Shown one piece after another: positions 7,624-16,506 of a stretch of DNA of 64,000 nucleotides. Origin of the DNA: Rahnella aquatilis CIP 78.65 = ATCC 33071 (GTDB lineage: Bacteria > Pseudomonadota > Gammaproteobacteria > Enterobacterales > Enterobacteriaceae); NCBI RefSeq assembly GCF_000241955.1, contig NC_016818.1, positions 2,666,001-2,730,000 on the forward strand. Reading direction: 5' to 3'. Positions within the stretch are counted from its first letter, which is position 1; every line of letters begins with the position of its first letter. The position numbers and the translations under genes are program-made. The notes under the pieces are model-generated. The model was not told where the DNA came from. It saw only the letters and a list, made by a program, of their open reading frames with translations, and searched no databases.

Positions 7624-9492
7624 TTATCCCTGTGCGACCCAGTGATGTTCACTGACGCGGGAATATTTGAGTTTTTCTATCTGTACACCCGCCGGATGCA
7701 CCGGCGATTTCACGTCCACATCATCAAAATTGCGTAAAGCACGTTGCGTCGGATCCGCCACCGGAACCGAACTGAGCAGGCGCTGGGTATATGGATGTTT
7801 AGGATTACTAAACACAGCATCGCGCGGGCCTATCTCGACAATCTGTCCGCTGTACATCACCGCCACGCGATTGGCGATCCGCTCCACCACCGCCATGTCA
7901 TGCGAAATAAACAGCCAGGCAACGCCGGTATCGCGCTGAAGATCCATCATCAGATTGACCACCTGCGCCTGTATCGACACATCCAGCGCCGACACGGCCT
8001 CGTCGGCAATGATTACCTGCGGCTGCAATGCCATGGCACGTGCGATCGCGATGCGCTGACGCTGGCCGCCGGAAAATTCGTGCGGATAACGCCGCGCATG
8101 GGAAGGTTCAAGTCCGACACTTTTCAGCAACTGACTGACCACCGGCGTGGCATCGGCCAGAGACTTTTTCAGGCCATGCAGTAATAAAGGTTCGGCAATA
8201 GAAAACCCGACGGTCAGACGCGGATTCAGTGACGCATACGGGTCCTGAAACACCATCTGGATCTGGCGACGAACGGCCTGAAACGGCGTGTCGCGCATCA
8301 GGGTAATTTCTTTACCTTCAAGATGAATGCTTTCGGATTCGCTGCCGACCAGTCGCAAAATCGCCCGGCCGGTGGTGGATTTGCCGCAACCGCTCTCGCC
8401 CACCAGCGCCAGCGTTTCACCCGGCCAGATGGAGAAGTCGATTTGTTCGACAGCGTGGACTTCTTTGGTCACACGGGACAACACACCGGAGCGGATCGGG
8501 TAACAGACGCGCAAACCGCGCACATCCAGTAACGGCGGTGCAGCATAATTGGCAGTTTTCTGATCACCGTCATCGTCTGAAGTGTGATGAGGATCATCTG
8601 CAACCGATTGCTTTTCTGGCGAAATTTTTTGCCCGCTTTTGTCCCCTAATAACGGGAAGCGGCGCGGCCATTTCAGCCCCTGCATGTCGCCCAGTTTCGG
8701 CACGGCGGCCAGCAAGGCGCGGGTATAAGGATGCTGCGCGTTGGCGAAAATCTCCGTCACGCTGCCCTGCTCCACCACTTTGCCCTGATACATCACCACC
8801 ACGCGATCGGCGATTTCCGCCACCACGCCCATGTCATGGGTGATAAACAGAACCGACATATCGGTGCCCTGTTGCAGGTCGCGCAGAATTTGCAGGATGC
8901 GCGCCTGTACCGTGACATCCAGCGCCGTCGTGGGTTCGTCGGCAATCAGCAGCGCCGGATCGCAGGCCAGCGCCTGCGCAATCATCACACGCTGACGCAT
9001 GCCGCCGGAAAGTTCGTGCGGGTAACATTTTAGGATGCGTTCAACGTCAGGAATGCGAACCTGTTTGAGCAGCTCGCGGGCTTTGTTCAGCGCCGTGGCT
9101 TTATTCGCCATGCCGTGATCCAGCAGCCCTTCGGTCAGCTGATCGCCCACGCGCAGCACCGGATTGAGCGAGGTCATCGGCTCCTGAAAGATCATCGACA
9201 TTTCCTGACCACGCAGCTTGCGGCGTGATTCTGCCGACATGGCGGTCAGCGCATGACACGTGCCGTTACGGCCAAAAAATTCGATACTGCCCGCGTCAAT
9301 GTGCGCCGAATCCGGCAGCAACCCCATGACGCTCAGTGAAGTGACGGACTTACCGGATCCGCTTTCGCCGACCACCGCCACCACTTCACCTTTATTCACC
9401 GAGAAGGAAACGCCTTTCAGCGCCTGCGTTTTGCCTTGCCGGCCGGAAAACGTCACCGACAAATCGTTAATCTGCAAAATGGGCACTGTCAT
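7624..9492 (-). CDS. Fused dual-domain peptide ABC ATPase (GsiA-like)
   Basis: One polypeptide of 622 residues carries two ABC nucleotide-binding domains, as in GsiA. Domain 1 has Walker A GESGSGKS (42-49), an LSGGMRQR signature and LLIADEPTTALD. Domain 2 has GESGCGKS, FSGGQRQR and VIIADEAVSALD. Each domain is followed by the C-terminal oligopeptide-transporter extension with the HPYT motif (HPYTRALLAAVP and HPYTQRLLSSVP). The linker contains an Asp/His-rich stretch (DDPHHTSDDDGD) not typical of GsiA. I chose the ATG at 9492 because GGAGG lies nine bases upstream. The gene follows the epimerase gene and powers the adjacent importer. Confidence 0.94.
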   Translation of the reverse strand: MTVPILQINDLSVTFSGRQGKTQALKGVSFSVNKGEVVAVVGESGSGKSVTSLSVMGLLPDSAHIDAGSIEFFGRNGTCHALTAMSAESRRKLRGQEMSMIFQEPMTSLNPVLRVGDQLTEGLLDHGMANKATALNKARELLKQVRIPDVERILKCYPHELSGGMRQRVMIAQALACDPALLIADEPTTALDVTVQARILQILRDLQQGTDMSVLFITHDMGVVAEIADRVVVMYQGKVVEQGSVTEIFANAQHPYTRALLAAVPKLGDMQGLKWPRRFPLLGDKSGQKISPEKQSVADDPHHTSDDDGDQKTANYAAPPLLDVRGLRVCYPIRSGVLSRVTKEVHAVEQIDFSIWPGETLALVGESGCGKSTTGRAILRLVGSESESIHLEGKEITLMRDTPFQAVRRQIQMVFQDPYASLNPRLTVGFSIAEPLLLHGLKKSLADATPVVSQLLKSVGLEPSHARRYPHEFSGGQRQRIAIARAMALQPQVIIADEAVSALDVSIQAQVVNLMMDLQRDTGVAWLFISHDMAVVERIANRVAVMYSGQIVEIGPRDAVFSNPKHPYTQRLLSSVPVADPTQRALRNFDDVDVKSPVHPAGVQIEKLKYSRVSEHHWVAQG

Positions 9493-9526
9493 CAATAAAC
9501 GCCTCCTTTATAGACAGGCTGAACTG

Positions 9527-10492
9527 TTAAAGCCAGACTTCACCGTTTTCATAGCGCAATGCCGGTTCGGCGTCCTGCGCCAGCCAGATCGGGCCATCAA
9601 GATCGACCCGTTCCGCCTGCACCGCCACCGGCAGCGCCGCCTCCATCGCAAGGGATGAACCCAGCATGCAACCGACCATAATGCGCAGACCGGACTGCCG
9701 TGCCACCCCGGTCATGGCCAGCGCTTCCGTCAGGCCACCGCATTTGTCGAGCTTGATATTGATCATCTCGTAACGGTCACGCAGCCCTTCGATATCTCCG
9801 CGTTCATGACAGCTTTCGTCGGCGCAGACAGGAACAGGATGCAAACAACGCACCAGATCGTTGTCATTACCGGCAGGAAGGGGTTGTTCGATCATCGCCA
9901 CGTTCAATTCGTGCAGCGCCTGAAACAGGCTGCCGAGATCCAGACCCGACCAGGCTTCGTTAGCGTCCACCACCAGCGTAGCCTGTGGTGCAGCGGCACG
10001 GATGGCCGCCACTTTCTCGATAATCTGCTCGCGGTCGAGTTTGATTTTCAGTAGTTGCGCGCCACCGGCGACGGCCACAGCGGCGGCATTTGCCATGTTT
10101 TCCAGCAGATCCAGACTCAGGGTTTCGGCGGTAATCACCGAAACAGGCTTAGGCATATCAAGCAGTTGCCACAGGTCTTTGCCCTGTTTTGCCGCATCAA
10201 GACGCCACATTGCACAATCGAGGGCATTGCGCGCCGAACCAGCCGGTAACGCCTGTTGCAGCGCTTCGCGGCTCAGCCCCTGTTCAATCTGCGGGCGGAT
10301 AAGCTCCAGTTGCCCGCACACACTTTGCGGGGATTCCTGATAACGGGCGGTCGGCGTACATTCTCCGACTGCGGTAAATTTGCCGTCCGTCAGGGAAACA
10401 CGCACCACCGTGACGGCAGTGCGTGTACCACGGGAAATCGCAAAGGGTTTTGCCAGCGGAAGTTCAACGGTCTGGAAAGTCATCTGGATCAT
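9527..10492 (-). CDS. dgcA: Enolase-superfamily epimerase, DgcA / dipeptide-epimerase type
   Basis: This is a muconate-lactonizing-subgroup enzyme of the Ala-Glu dipeptide epimerase family. Catalytic residues are readable: the K149-I-K151 base, metal ligands D176 (VVDANE), E202 (MIEQP) and D225 (CADES), and the second base K247 (INIKLDK). Members either epimerise L-Ala-D/L-Glu or, when paired with DgcN, racemise N-acetyl-D-Glu. The pairing here favours DgcA, while the peptide transporter favours dipeptide epimerase; sequence alone does not decide. The ATG at 10492 overlaps the dgcN stop as TGATG and has AAGGA upstream, which indicates translational coupling. The length is 321 residues. Confidence 0.88.
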   Translation of the reverse strand: MIQMTFQTVELPLAKPFAISRGTRTAVTVVRVSLTDGKFTAVGECTPTARYQESPQSVCGQLELIRPQIEQGLSREALQQALPAGSARNALDCAMWRLDAAKQGKDLWQLLDMPKPVSVITAETLSLDLLENMANAAAVAVAGGAQLLKIKLDREQIIEKVAAIRAAAPQATLVVDANEAWSGLDLGSLFQALHELNVAMIEQPLPAGNDNDLVRCLHPVPVCADESCHERGDIEGLRDRYEMINIKLDKCGGLTEALAMTGVARQSGLRIMVGCMLGSSLAMEAALPVAVQAERVDLDGPIWLAQDAEPALRYENGEVWL

Positions 10493-11502
10493 CAGGCGTT
10501 TTCCTTGATCCATTGCGCGATGTTTTTGATCCCGAAGCGCACCGGATCGGTAGCCGGTACGCCAAATTCTTCGCTGATCTCCGCCAGCGCAATTTTGGCT
10601 TCTTCTTCACTGACAGAGGACGTGTTAAGCGAGAAACCGGCGAGTCTGACATCGGGGCTGGTCAGGCTGGCAGCCGCCAGATTGGTATCGAGGCACTGGC
10701 GCAGTGTTGGCATAAACTGATGCGGGAGATGGCGCATATGCGGGCGGCCCAGTTCATGGCACATCACCAGTAAATGCGCCTGCGCGCCGTGGATCAGGCC
10801 CATGCTGACACCGGCAAAAGACGGGTGATACAGCGAACCCTGCCCTTCAATGATGTCCCAGTGATCGTCATCATTGGCCGGGGAAAGCGCTTCGACAGCA
10901 CCGGAAATGAAGTCGGCAATCACCGCATCAATGGCAATCCCGGCACCGGCCACCAGTACGCCGGTCTGGCCGGTAGCGCGGAAGTCAGCGTTTAAATCCA
11001 GCTCGCGCATGGCGGCTTCAAGCGCCAGCGAAGTGTACATTTTGCCCACGGAGCAGTCAGTACCGACAGTCAGGATGCGTTTGCCGCTGCGTTTTTTACC
11101 GGTGCCGGTATCCAGTTCCGGTTGCATGTGGCGCACATCGAACAACTGCACATTATTTTCTGCGGCCAGCGCGACCAGCTCAGGAATGTCATTCAGCCCC
11201 TGATGCAGGCCGTTCGCCACATTCAGACCGGCGCTGATCGCCGCTTTTATCGAATCAATCCAGTGTGCCGGTAATTTACCGCCGGAGTTTGCCGTACCCA
11301 GTACCATGGTTTTCGCGCCCTGCGCTTTTGCCGTGGCGATATCCAGATCCGGTAACCCTAATGATACAGAATCTGTCGCCAGACGAATCTGCCCGACGCA
11401 GGCTTCAGGACGCCAGACGTGAATACCGCGCGCGGTTTTTGCCGCCAGCGGATCCATCACATCACCAAGGAATAAAAGATACGGCTTTGGAATTTGCTGC
11501 AT
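10492..11502 (-). CDS. dgcN: DUF1611 family protein, DgcN-type N-acetyltransferase
   Basis: A 336-residue DUF1611 protein. The C-terminal half begins with a P-loop-like GTDCSVGKMYT (147-157), and the N-terminal half is a Rossmann-like segment (TMVLGTANSGG). In the DgcN-DgcA pathway, known from marine D-amino-acid degraders, DgcN acetylates D-Glu and DgcA racemises the product. The direct TGATG overlap with the epimerase gene reproduces that pair. It is the first gene of the minus-strand block, with GGAGA eight bases before the ATG. The function is assigned by family and neighbour; older databases would list it only as DUF1611. Confidence 0.85.
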   Translation of the reverse strand: MQQIPKPYLLFLGDVMDPLAAKTARGIHVWRPEACVGQIRLATDSVSLGLPDLDIATAKAQGAKTMVLGTANSGGKLPAHWIDSIKAAISAGLNVANGLHQGLNDIPELVALAAENNVQLFDVRHMQPELDTGTGKKRSGKRILTVGTDCSVGKMYTSLALEAAMRELDLNADFRATGQTGVLVAGAGIAIDAVIADFISGAVEALSPANDDDHWDIIEGQGSLYHPSFAGVSMGLIHGAQAHLLVMCHELGRPHMRHLPHQFMPTLRQCLDTNLAAASLTSPDVRLAGFSLNTSSVSEEEAKIALAEISEEFGVPATDPVRFGIKNIAQWIKENA

Positions 11503-11616
11503 GTCAGTTTCTCCGGGATTATTTTTCTAATGGGGTTTTAATCAGACTGCAGAGAATATTCCATGGCTGACACTGGCTGACGAATACTTGTTTGGGGCTG
11601 GGGTATAACCTGAGGC

Positions 11617-11632
11617 TATAGCTTTAGCTATA
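11617..11632. promoter_or_regulatory. Perfect 7-2-7 inverted repeat upstream of dgcN
   Basis: TATAGCT-TT-AGCTATA is a perfect palindrome centred about 122 bases upstream of the dgcN start. It lies in the only sizeable intergenic space before the D-peptide block. It is a candidate operator for the LysR or GntR regulator or another factor; no known consensus is matched. Confidence 0.4.
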
Positions 11633-11691
11633 TGAATTTATTGTTGTTATTTAAGATGGGGAGATGACGTAAAGACGGGGAATGACAGGCA

Positions 11692-11722
11692 CAAAAAAAG
11701 GCAGAGCCAATGAACTCTGCCT
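11692..11722 (-). terminator. Terminator of the porin gene
   Basis: Read on the minus strand, GGCAGAG and CTCTGCC form a stem with an 8-base loop, followed by seven T residues. It stands about 50 bases beyond the porin stop codon, a textbook Rho-independent terminator. Confidence 0.85.
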
Positions 11723-11774
11723 TTGCGATTACCTTTTTCAGACACAGAATGGGGTAATAATGTAATCCACTAAC

Positions 11775-12884
11775 TTAGAAGCGGTAAGTCAGTGCTACAG
11801 CAACGATGTCGTCAGAGCTTACGCCCAGTTTATTGTTGTCATCGATCTGATTGATCATGTAGTCAACATAGGTATACATGTTTTTGTTGAAGTAGTAAGT
11901 CGCACCGATTTCGAAGTATTTGACCAGGTCAGCATCGCCAACGCCTTCAACATCTTTCGCTTTAGACTGCACGTAACCGATTGACGGACGCAGGCCATTT
12001 TCAAACTGATACTGTGCAACCAACTCATAACCCTGAGTTTTGTTAGCGTAACCACCCTTGATCGGTGCCAGATTGCGGGTTTCGTTATACATTGCAGAGA
12101 GATAAATCTGGTTTGCGTCATATTTCAGCGCAGTTGCCCATGCAGAAGCTTTATCACCAGCACCGATTGTGGAGCTGGTTTGTGCATTAGTACGGTCAGA
12201 AGAAGAACCCGCAATAACTGCACCGATACCAGAACCTGCGATATCTTCATAATCGATGGATGCACCGTAACCGTCACCGTTGCCTTTAGACGCTGAACGA
12301 CCGTCGTTTTCGTTTTTACCCTGATATTGCAGTGCAATGTTCAGGCCGGTAACCAGACCGAAGAAGTCCTGGTTACGGTAAGTGGCCAGGCCATTTGAAC
12401 GACCTACCATGAAGTTGTCATTGTTAGCCGTATCACCACCAAACTCAGGCAACATATCGGTGAAGCCCAGTGCGTCGTAAACCACACCGTAGTTACGGCC
12501 GTAATCAATAGAACCGAAATCTTTAATTTTCAGGCCAGCAAAGCCCAGACGCGTTTTAGTCCCTTCGGTACCGCCGTGGCTGCTCGTAGTCCCATCTGAA
12601 TTCAGGGTAGTTGAGGTACTTTCAGTATGGTTAGCCTGAATATTGTATTCCCACTGGCCATAACCGGTCAGTGTGTCGTTAATTTGAGTTTCGCCTTTAA
12701 AGCCCAGACGCGCATACGTCATGTCGCCGTCAGAACTTTTATCATCGGAGAAATAATGCTTAGCGGTTACACGACCATACAGGTCCAGTTTGTTACCGTC
12801 TTTATTATAAATTTCACTCGCATTTGCGGTAGATCCCACTGCAATTAAAGAGACCGCTAAGGCCAACACACTGCGCTTCATCAT
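11775..12884 (-). CDS. OmpF/OmpC family general porin
   Basis: This is a trimeric outer-membrane porin for small hydrophilic solutes. Residues 1-22 are a Sec signal ending STANA. The mature start [17 protein letters not shown] and the C-terminal phenylalanine (ALTYRF) are signatures for beta-barrel assembly. [43 protein letters not shown] (the loop-3 constriction region with PEFGG) and the late [16 protein letters not shown] stretch resemble OmpF more than OmpC. At 369 residues the size is normal, and a threonine/serine-rich surface loop lies near residues 88-105. The start MMKR is preceded by AAGGA. OmpF versus OmpC cannot be settled from one copy. Confidence 0.95.
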   Translation of the reverse strand: MMKRSVLALAVSLIAVGSTANASEIYNKDGNKLDLYGRVTAKHYFSDDKSSDGDMTYARLGFKGETQINDTLTGYGQWEYNIQANHTESTSTTLNSDGTTSSHGGTEGTKTRLGFAGLKIKDFGSIDYGRNYGVVYDALGFTDMLPEFGGDTANNDNFMVGRSNGLATYRNQDFFGLVTGLNIALQYQGKNENDGRSASKGNGDGYGASIDYEDIAGSGIGAVIAGSSSDRTNAQTSSTIGAGDKASAWATALKYDANQIYLSAMYNETRNLAPIKGGYANKTQGYELVAQYQFENGLRPSIGYVQSKAKDVEGVGDADLVKYFEIGATYYFNKNMYTYVDYMINQIDDNNKLGVSSDDIVAVALTYRF

Positions 12885-13141
12885 TATTTAAGTTTCCTTG
12901 ATTTTTTTATAAAGGAGTTCTCATGCCCGCTTTCTTTTATAGGTCTGGAATATCGGGCTGTGAGTATTTGTACATGTTTTTAAATACGTCTGTCTGTAAA
13001 GCGATTCGAACCTTAACACTGAGCACGAAAAGTTAAAATGGAAAAGTTCGCCTCAATAAGTCTTTTTAGCGTAAAGAGTTGTAACATTATGTTTCTATCA
13101 TAAGTCGCTAACCCGCTGATTATATGCGGTTTTAGCATAAC

Positions 13142-13184
13142 GTTTTGCACCACAACAGTGCGGTGCGCTTTTTTGGTGCAAAAC
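13142..13184. promoter_or_regulatory. NtrC-like paired sites inside an 11-bp inverted repeat
   Basis: GCACC-ACAAC-AGTGC (13147-13161) matches the NtrC consensus GCACY-N5-RGTGC completely. GCGCT-TTTTT-GGTGC (13165-13179) matches it with one change. GCATT-TAAAT-GGTGC at 13286-13300 also has one change. The outer GTTTTGCACCA / TGGTGCAAAAC forms a perfect 11-bp inverted repeat, so a simple hairpin is an alternative explanation. I found no convincing sigma-54 GG-N10-GC promoter on either strand nearby. Confidence 0.4.
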
Positions 13185-13627
13185 AGCACTCACTTTGTAA
13201 AGTTGTTGCAAGCCAGATCACCTTTATCAAAAGGTTTTTAACTGTTAACAATCGTTAATGAATTACGGCGAGATTATGAGGCATTGCATTTAAATGGTGC
13301 ATAGCAGAGTAATTATCACAAGGGTAAGTTCATTATCACATTAATAGAAAAAGCAGCCATAAGATTTTTGTACGACTGAATTTTTTTAGTCTTAGGATTT
13401 TTAATAAAGCCATTGAACAAAATAAAGCCAAATTAAAGGCAATAATAATTACCTGCGTGATTTAATTGAACGAAATTGAATATTTTTCCCTGACCGAATT
13501 GCGTCATTTTTATTCAAAACGGGCTTTTACTAAAAGAGAAATATTAAAAGAGAGCGTACATCGGAAAAGGATCGGGAAATGTTGGGAGAGAGTTTGATTT
13601 TGAGCGGCGATTAATTCGCCGTTTAAA

Positions 13628-13651
13628 CCCTCTCCTTTTGCAGGAGAGGGA
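13628..13651. repeat. Single hairpin of the interspersed repeat family
   Basis: CCCTCTCC and GGAGAGGG pair around TTTTGCA, a variant of the family hairpin. It lies 9 bases after the stop codon of the ABC exporter gene and has no T-run. Confidence 0.6.
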
Positions 13652-13660
13652 GCCACAGTA

Positions 13661-15373
13661 TTAGCGGAACTGTGCGGCGTGAAGTTGTGCGTAGCGCCCC
13701 TGAAGAGCCAGCAGTGATTCATGTGTACCCTGCTCAACAATGCCTTCTTTATCGACCACAATAATGCGGTCAGCATTTTGAATCGTTGCCAGGCGATGGG
13801 CAATCACCAGCGTGGTCCGGCCCTCAGAAAGCTCCGCCAGCGATTGCTGGATAGCCTGCTCGGTAGCCGTATCAAGTGCTGACGTCGCTTCATCCAGTAT
13901 CAGGATCGGTGGATTTTTCAGGAAAATTCGCGCAATTGAAAGACGCTGTTTCTGCCCGCCGGAAAGTTTCACGCCCCGCTCACCAATGACCGTGTCCATG
14001 CCGAGCGGCAGGGCGTCAATCACGTCATCAAGCCGTGCGCGGCTGGCGGCCAGGCGGATTTCGGCTTCGCTGGCATCGAGCTTACCGTAAGCAATATTCT
14101 CGCGGATCGTTCCGCCAAACAGGAACACATCCTGCTGCACAATACCGATATTATGGCGCAGAGAGGTCTGGGTCATGTCGCGGATATCAATGCCATCGAT
14201 AGTGATGCTGCCGCTGTCCAGCTCATAAAAACGGGGCAACAGCGAACACAACGTGGTTTTTCCCGCACCGGAAGGCCCGACGAACGCCAGCGTTTCTCCG
14301 GCATTGATGGTCAGCGTGATGCCGTTGAGAATTTTACTGACCGGCGTATAGCCGAACACCACATTGTCGTAATGAATGTCACCACGTAAATGGCTCACTA
14401 CCCGTGCGCCCGGCCGGTCAGTGATATCCGGCGACGTATCAATAAGCTGCGTGAAGCGTTTAAAACCGGCAATCCCTTTCGGATAGCTTTCCAGTACCGA
14501 GCTGATTTTTGCCACCGGGCGGAAAAACACTTCCACCAGCAACAGGAAACCGACGAATCCGCCGTACGTCAGCTGGTCGTTAATCACATACCAGGTGCCT
14601 GCGACCATCACAATCAGCTGAACCAGGCGCGTGCTCAGATAGCTGAGCGTCAGGCTGGCGGTCATGATCTGATAGGCTTTCAGCTTGGTGGTCCGGTAAC
14701 TGGCGTTATCAGAAGCGAACAGCTTTTGCTCATGTTCTTCGTTGGCAAAGGCTTTGACCACACGAATACCGCCGATGCTTTCTTCTATACGTGCGTTGAA
14801 ATTCCCCACCTGCCCGAACAGACGCCGCCAGGTTTCAGTCATCTGCGCCCCGTAACGGCTGACCATCCAGGTCATCGCCGGCACAATAATGATGGTCATC
14901 AGCGCCAGTTGCACATGCACGGTCGCCATCAGAATGAACGCACCGACGAAAGTCATTACTGCGATAAAAACATCTTCCGGTCCGTGATGCGCGATCTCGC
15001 CCACTTCTTCCAGATCTTTGGTGACGTGGGTGATGATATGGCCGGTTTTTGTATTGTCGTAATAACGGAAAGACAGTTTCTGTAAATGGCTGAACGCCTC
15101 GCGCCGCATGTCAGTTTCAATGCCGACGCCCAGCGCATGTCCCCAGTAGTTGACGATCGCCATCAGCGCGGTATTAAAAAGGTAAATCAGCAACAGTCCG
15201 ACCGTCGCACCGATGATCAGCACCCAGTCGTGCGCGGGCAGTAATTTATCGATAAAGGTTTTAATCGCCATCGGAAAGCCCAGTTCCAGCAATCCGGCCA
15301 GAATGGCGCACCCGAAGTCGAGGAAGAACAGTTTTTTATAAGGCGCGTAATAAGAGAAGAAACGGCGGAGCAT
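13661..15373 (-). CDS. Type-1 ABC exporter half-transporter (fused membrane and ATPase domains)
   Basis: This is a 570-residue MsbA/LmrA-like half-transporter expected to work as a homodimer in the inner membrane. Residues ~15-300 form the six-helix domain. The ATPase domain follows, with Walker A GPSGAGKTT (366-374), signature LSGGQ (470-474), Walker B ILILDEATSALD (490-501) and a switch histidine in VIAHRLAT. The start at 15373 has GAGG seven bases upstream. A GATAAAGATAAT stretch at 15439-15450 resembles half of a Fur box (about 13 of 19 bases), so iron regulation is possible but weakly supported. The substrate is unknown; no partner gene adjoins it. Confidence 0.92.
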   Translation of the reverse strand: MLRRFFSYYAPYKKLFFLDFGCAILAGLLELGFPMAIKTFIDKLLPAHDWVLIIGATVGLLLIYLFNTALMAIVNYWGHALGVGIETDMRREAFSHLQKLSFRYYDNTKTGHIITHVTKDLEEVGEIAHHGPEDVFIAVMTFVGAFILMATVHVQLALMTIIIVPAMTWMVSRYGAQMTETWRRLFGQVGNFNARIEESIGGIRVVKAFANEEHEQKLFASDNASYRTTKLKAYQIMTASLTLSYLSTRLVQLIVMVAGTWYVINDQLTYGGFVGFLLLVEVFFRPVAKISSVLESYPKGIAGFKRFTQLIDTSPDITDRPGARVVSHLRGDIHYDNVVFGYTPVSKILNGITLTINAGETLAFVGPSGAGKTTLCSLLPRFYELDSGSITIDGIDIRDMTQTSLRHNIGIVQQDVFLFGGTIRENIAYGKLDASEAEIRLAASRARLDDVIDALPLGMDTVIGERGVKLSGGQKQRLSIARIFLKNPPILILDEATSALDTATEQAIQQSLAELSEGRTTLVIAHRLATIQNADRIIVVDKEGIVEQGTHESLLALQGRYAQLHAAQFR

Positions 15374-15478
15374 CAGACATCCTCATAGAAACGGCCCGGA
15401 GGCGGGCAAGTCCGTCAGTCTAAATGAAAATGGTTATCGATAAAGATAATTTTAGACTCACCCGCCAGAACGCCGTTT

Positions 15479-15784
15479 TCACAAAACTTTGCGCACCCCG
15501 CTCAAAATCACGGCAAACGCCGCATTCAGAGCCTGCCAGGCTATCTCCGCGGTGATCGCCTCATAGGTAGTCAGCACCGCCACGAAAGTGGATTTTTGGG
15601 TCGCCAGCAAAGATTCATACTCCCCCGAACGGAAACTGCCTTTGCCCTTTTCGATTTCCCATGTTAGCTGAAGTAAAGCTTCTATCTGCGGAACGGCACT
15701 GTTTGCCACCGTATTCCAGTTTGCGCCCAGTGACGCTTTTGCCGCATTGATTGCCCTGTCTCTTAAATCAAAAATATCACTCAT
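15479..15784 (-). CDS. Small cytoplasmic protein of unknown function
   Basis: I do not recognise this 101-residue protein. The chosen start MSDIFDLRDRAINAAK at 15784 lies 14 bases after the stop codon of the upstream lipoprotein gene; longer versions of the frame would run into that gene. It is rich in Ala, with helical patterns, has no signal peptide or membrane segment, and ends in a basic RKVL. Adjacent placement suggests that it is co-transcribed with the lipoprotein. The upstream AGGGTG is a modest ribosome site. Confidence 0.65.
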   Translation of the reverse strand: MSDIFDLRDRAINAAKASLGANWNTVANSAVPQIEALLQLTWEIEKGKGSFRSGEYESLLATQKSTFVAVLTTYEAITAEIAWQALNAAFAVILSGVRKVL

Positions 15785-15798
15785 TCTGTTCACCCTGA

Positions 15799-16323
15799 TT
15801 ATCGTAGTGATGTGCCTGTGCCATTTTTTAATACCAACTGGTATGTCAGCATTGACTGCATAATCACTGCCACCTGTTTGCGCTGAATATTGATATACGC
15901 CGGGGAATCCTGTTGCGAACAATGCTGTCTTTTATATTTAATCTGATAGAAGATATTTCTCAGACCGGACATCTGCTGGTCAATCGCAGGATTGTTATTC
16001 AGGACTTTGGTGCGCGATTCAATCAGCGCTAAATCGGTTTCAGTGGAATTGAAAAACTGATTGTCTGGTTCAGAAAAGGAAGAAACAAGGGAAAGCGGTT
16101 GCCCTGCGGCTACGGGCGCAGCCTGACAGGCAACAACCGGTGAGGCAGGTTGCGTATTATCAGCCATTGCCTGCGCACTCCAGGTCACAAATTGCCGGTC
16201 GGCTTTAATCTGGAATTCGGTGATTTGATTATCTAACGTCGTGTCGTACTGATGCGTGGAACAACCGGCCATCGCCATCACGATAATTAATATCGCGACC
16301 TGGAATTGAATTCTTAATTTCAA
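15799..16323 (-). CDS. Putative lipoprotein of unknown function
   Basis: I chose the TTG start at 16323 because AGGAGAGG lies seven bases upstream. The resulting N-terminus, MKLRIQFQVAILIIVMAMAGC, is a complete lipoprotein signal with lipobox MAGC. The ATG 36 bases upstream would add 12 residues in front of the signal. The mature part (~154 residues) has four cysteines besides the lipidated one or near it (VACQA, KRQHCSQQ), several Gln-rich patches and a likely helical C-terminus. No family is recognised. It lies upstream of a small cytoplasmic protein gene with 14 bases between them. Confidence 0.75.
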   Translation of the reverse strand: MKLRIQFQVAILIIVMAMAGCSTHQYDTTLDNQITEFQIKADRQFVTWSAQAMADNTQPASPVVACQAAPVAAGQPLSLVSSFSEPDNQFFNSTETDLALIESRTKVLNNNPAIDQQMSGLRNIFYQIKYKRQHCSQQDSPAYINIQRKQVAVIMQSMLTYQLVLKNGTGTSLR

Positions 16324-16506
16324 AATACCTCTCCTGTGACTGATTCCGAAGGTGGACATTATTCCATTGCCCCTGCCTTCAAAAATTAGTCACAAGAGAG
16401 AAACGGTGCAATCAACCGGTAAATCATTTTCAATCAAATGATGAGGTCATTTTTATCATTGAAATAAAAAAGCGATGAGAGATTACTTTCAGGTTAAAAA
16501 CGTTCA

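Larger units (their letters stand above)
12885..13660. promoter_or_regulatory. Long A/T-rich porin upstream region without a gene
   Basis: This 776-base stretch between the porin start and the ABC exporter stop codon has no supported gene. Porin promoters of this family need long upstream regions for OmpR and other regulators, and a stretch such as GTTGTAACATTATG near 13077-13090 resembles an OmpR half-site, which is weak evidence. It also contains NtrC-like sites and a strong hairpin, both listed separately. The rest shows only A/T-rich sequence. Confidence 0.5.

Noticed and set aside
15439..15457. Possible Fur box upstream of the ABC exporter
   Set aside because: Only about 13 of 19 positions fit and the right half is poor. 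It is mentioned with the gene but not listed as a site.
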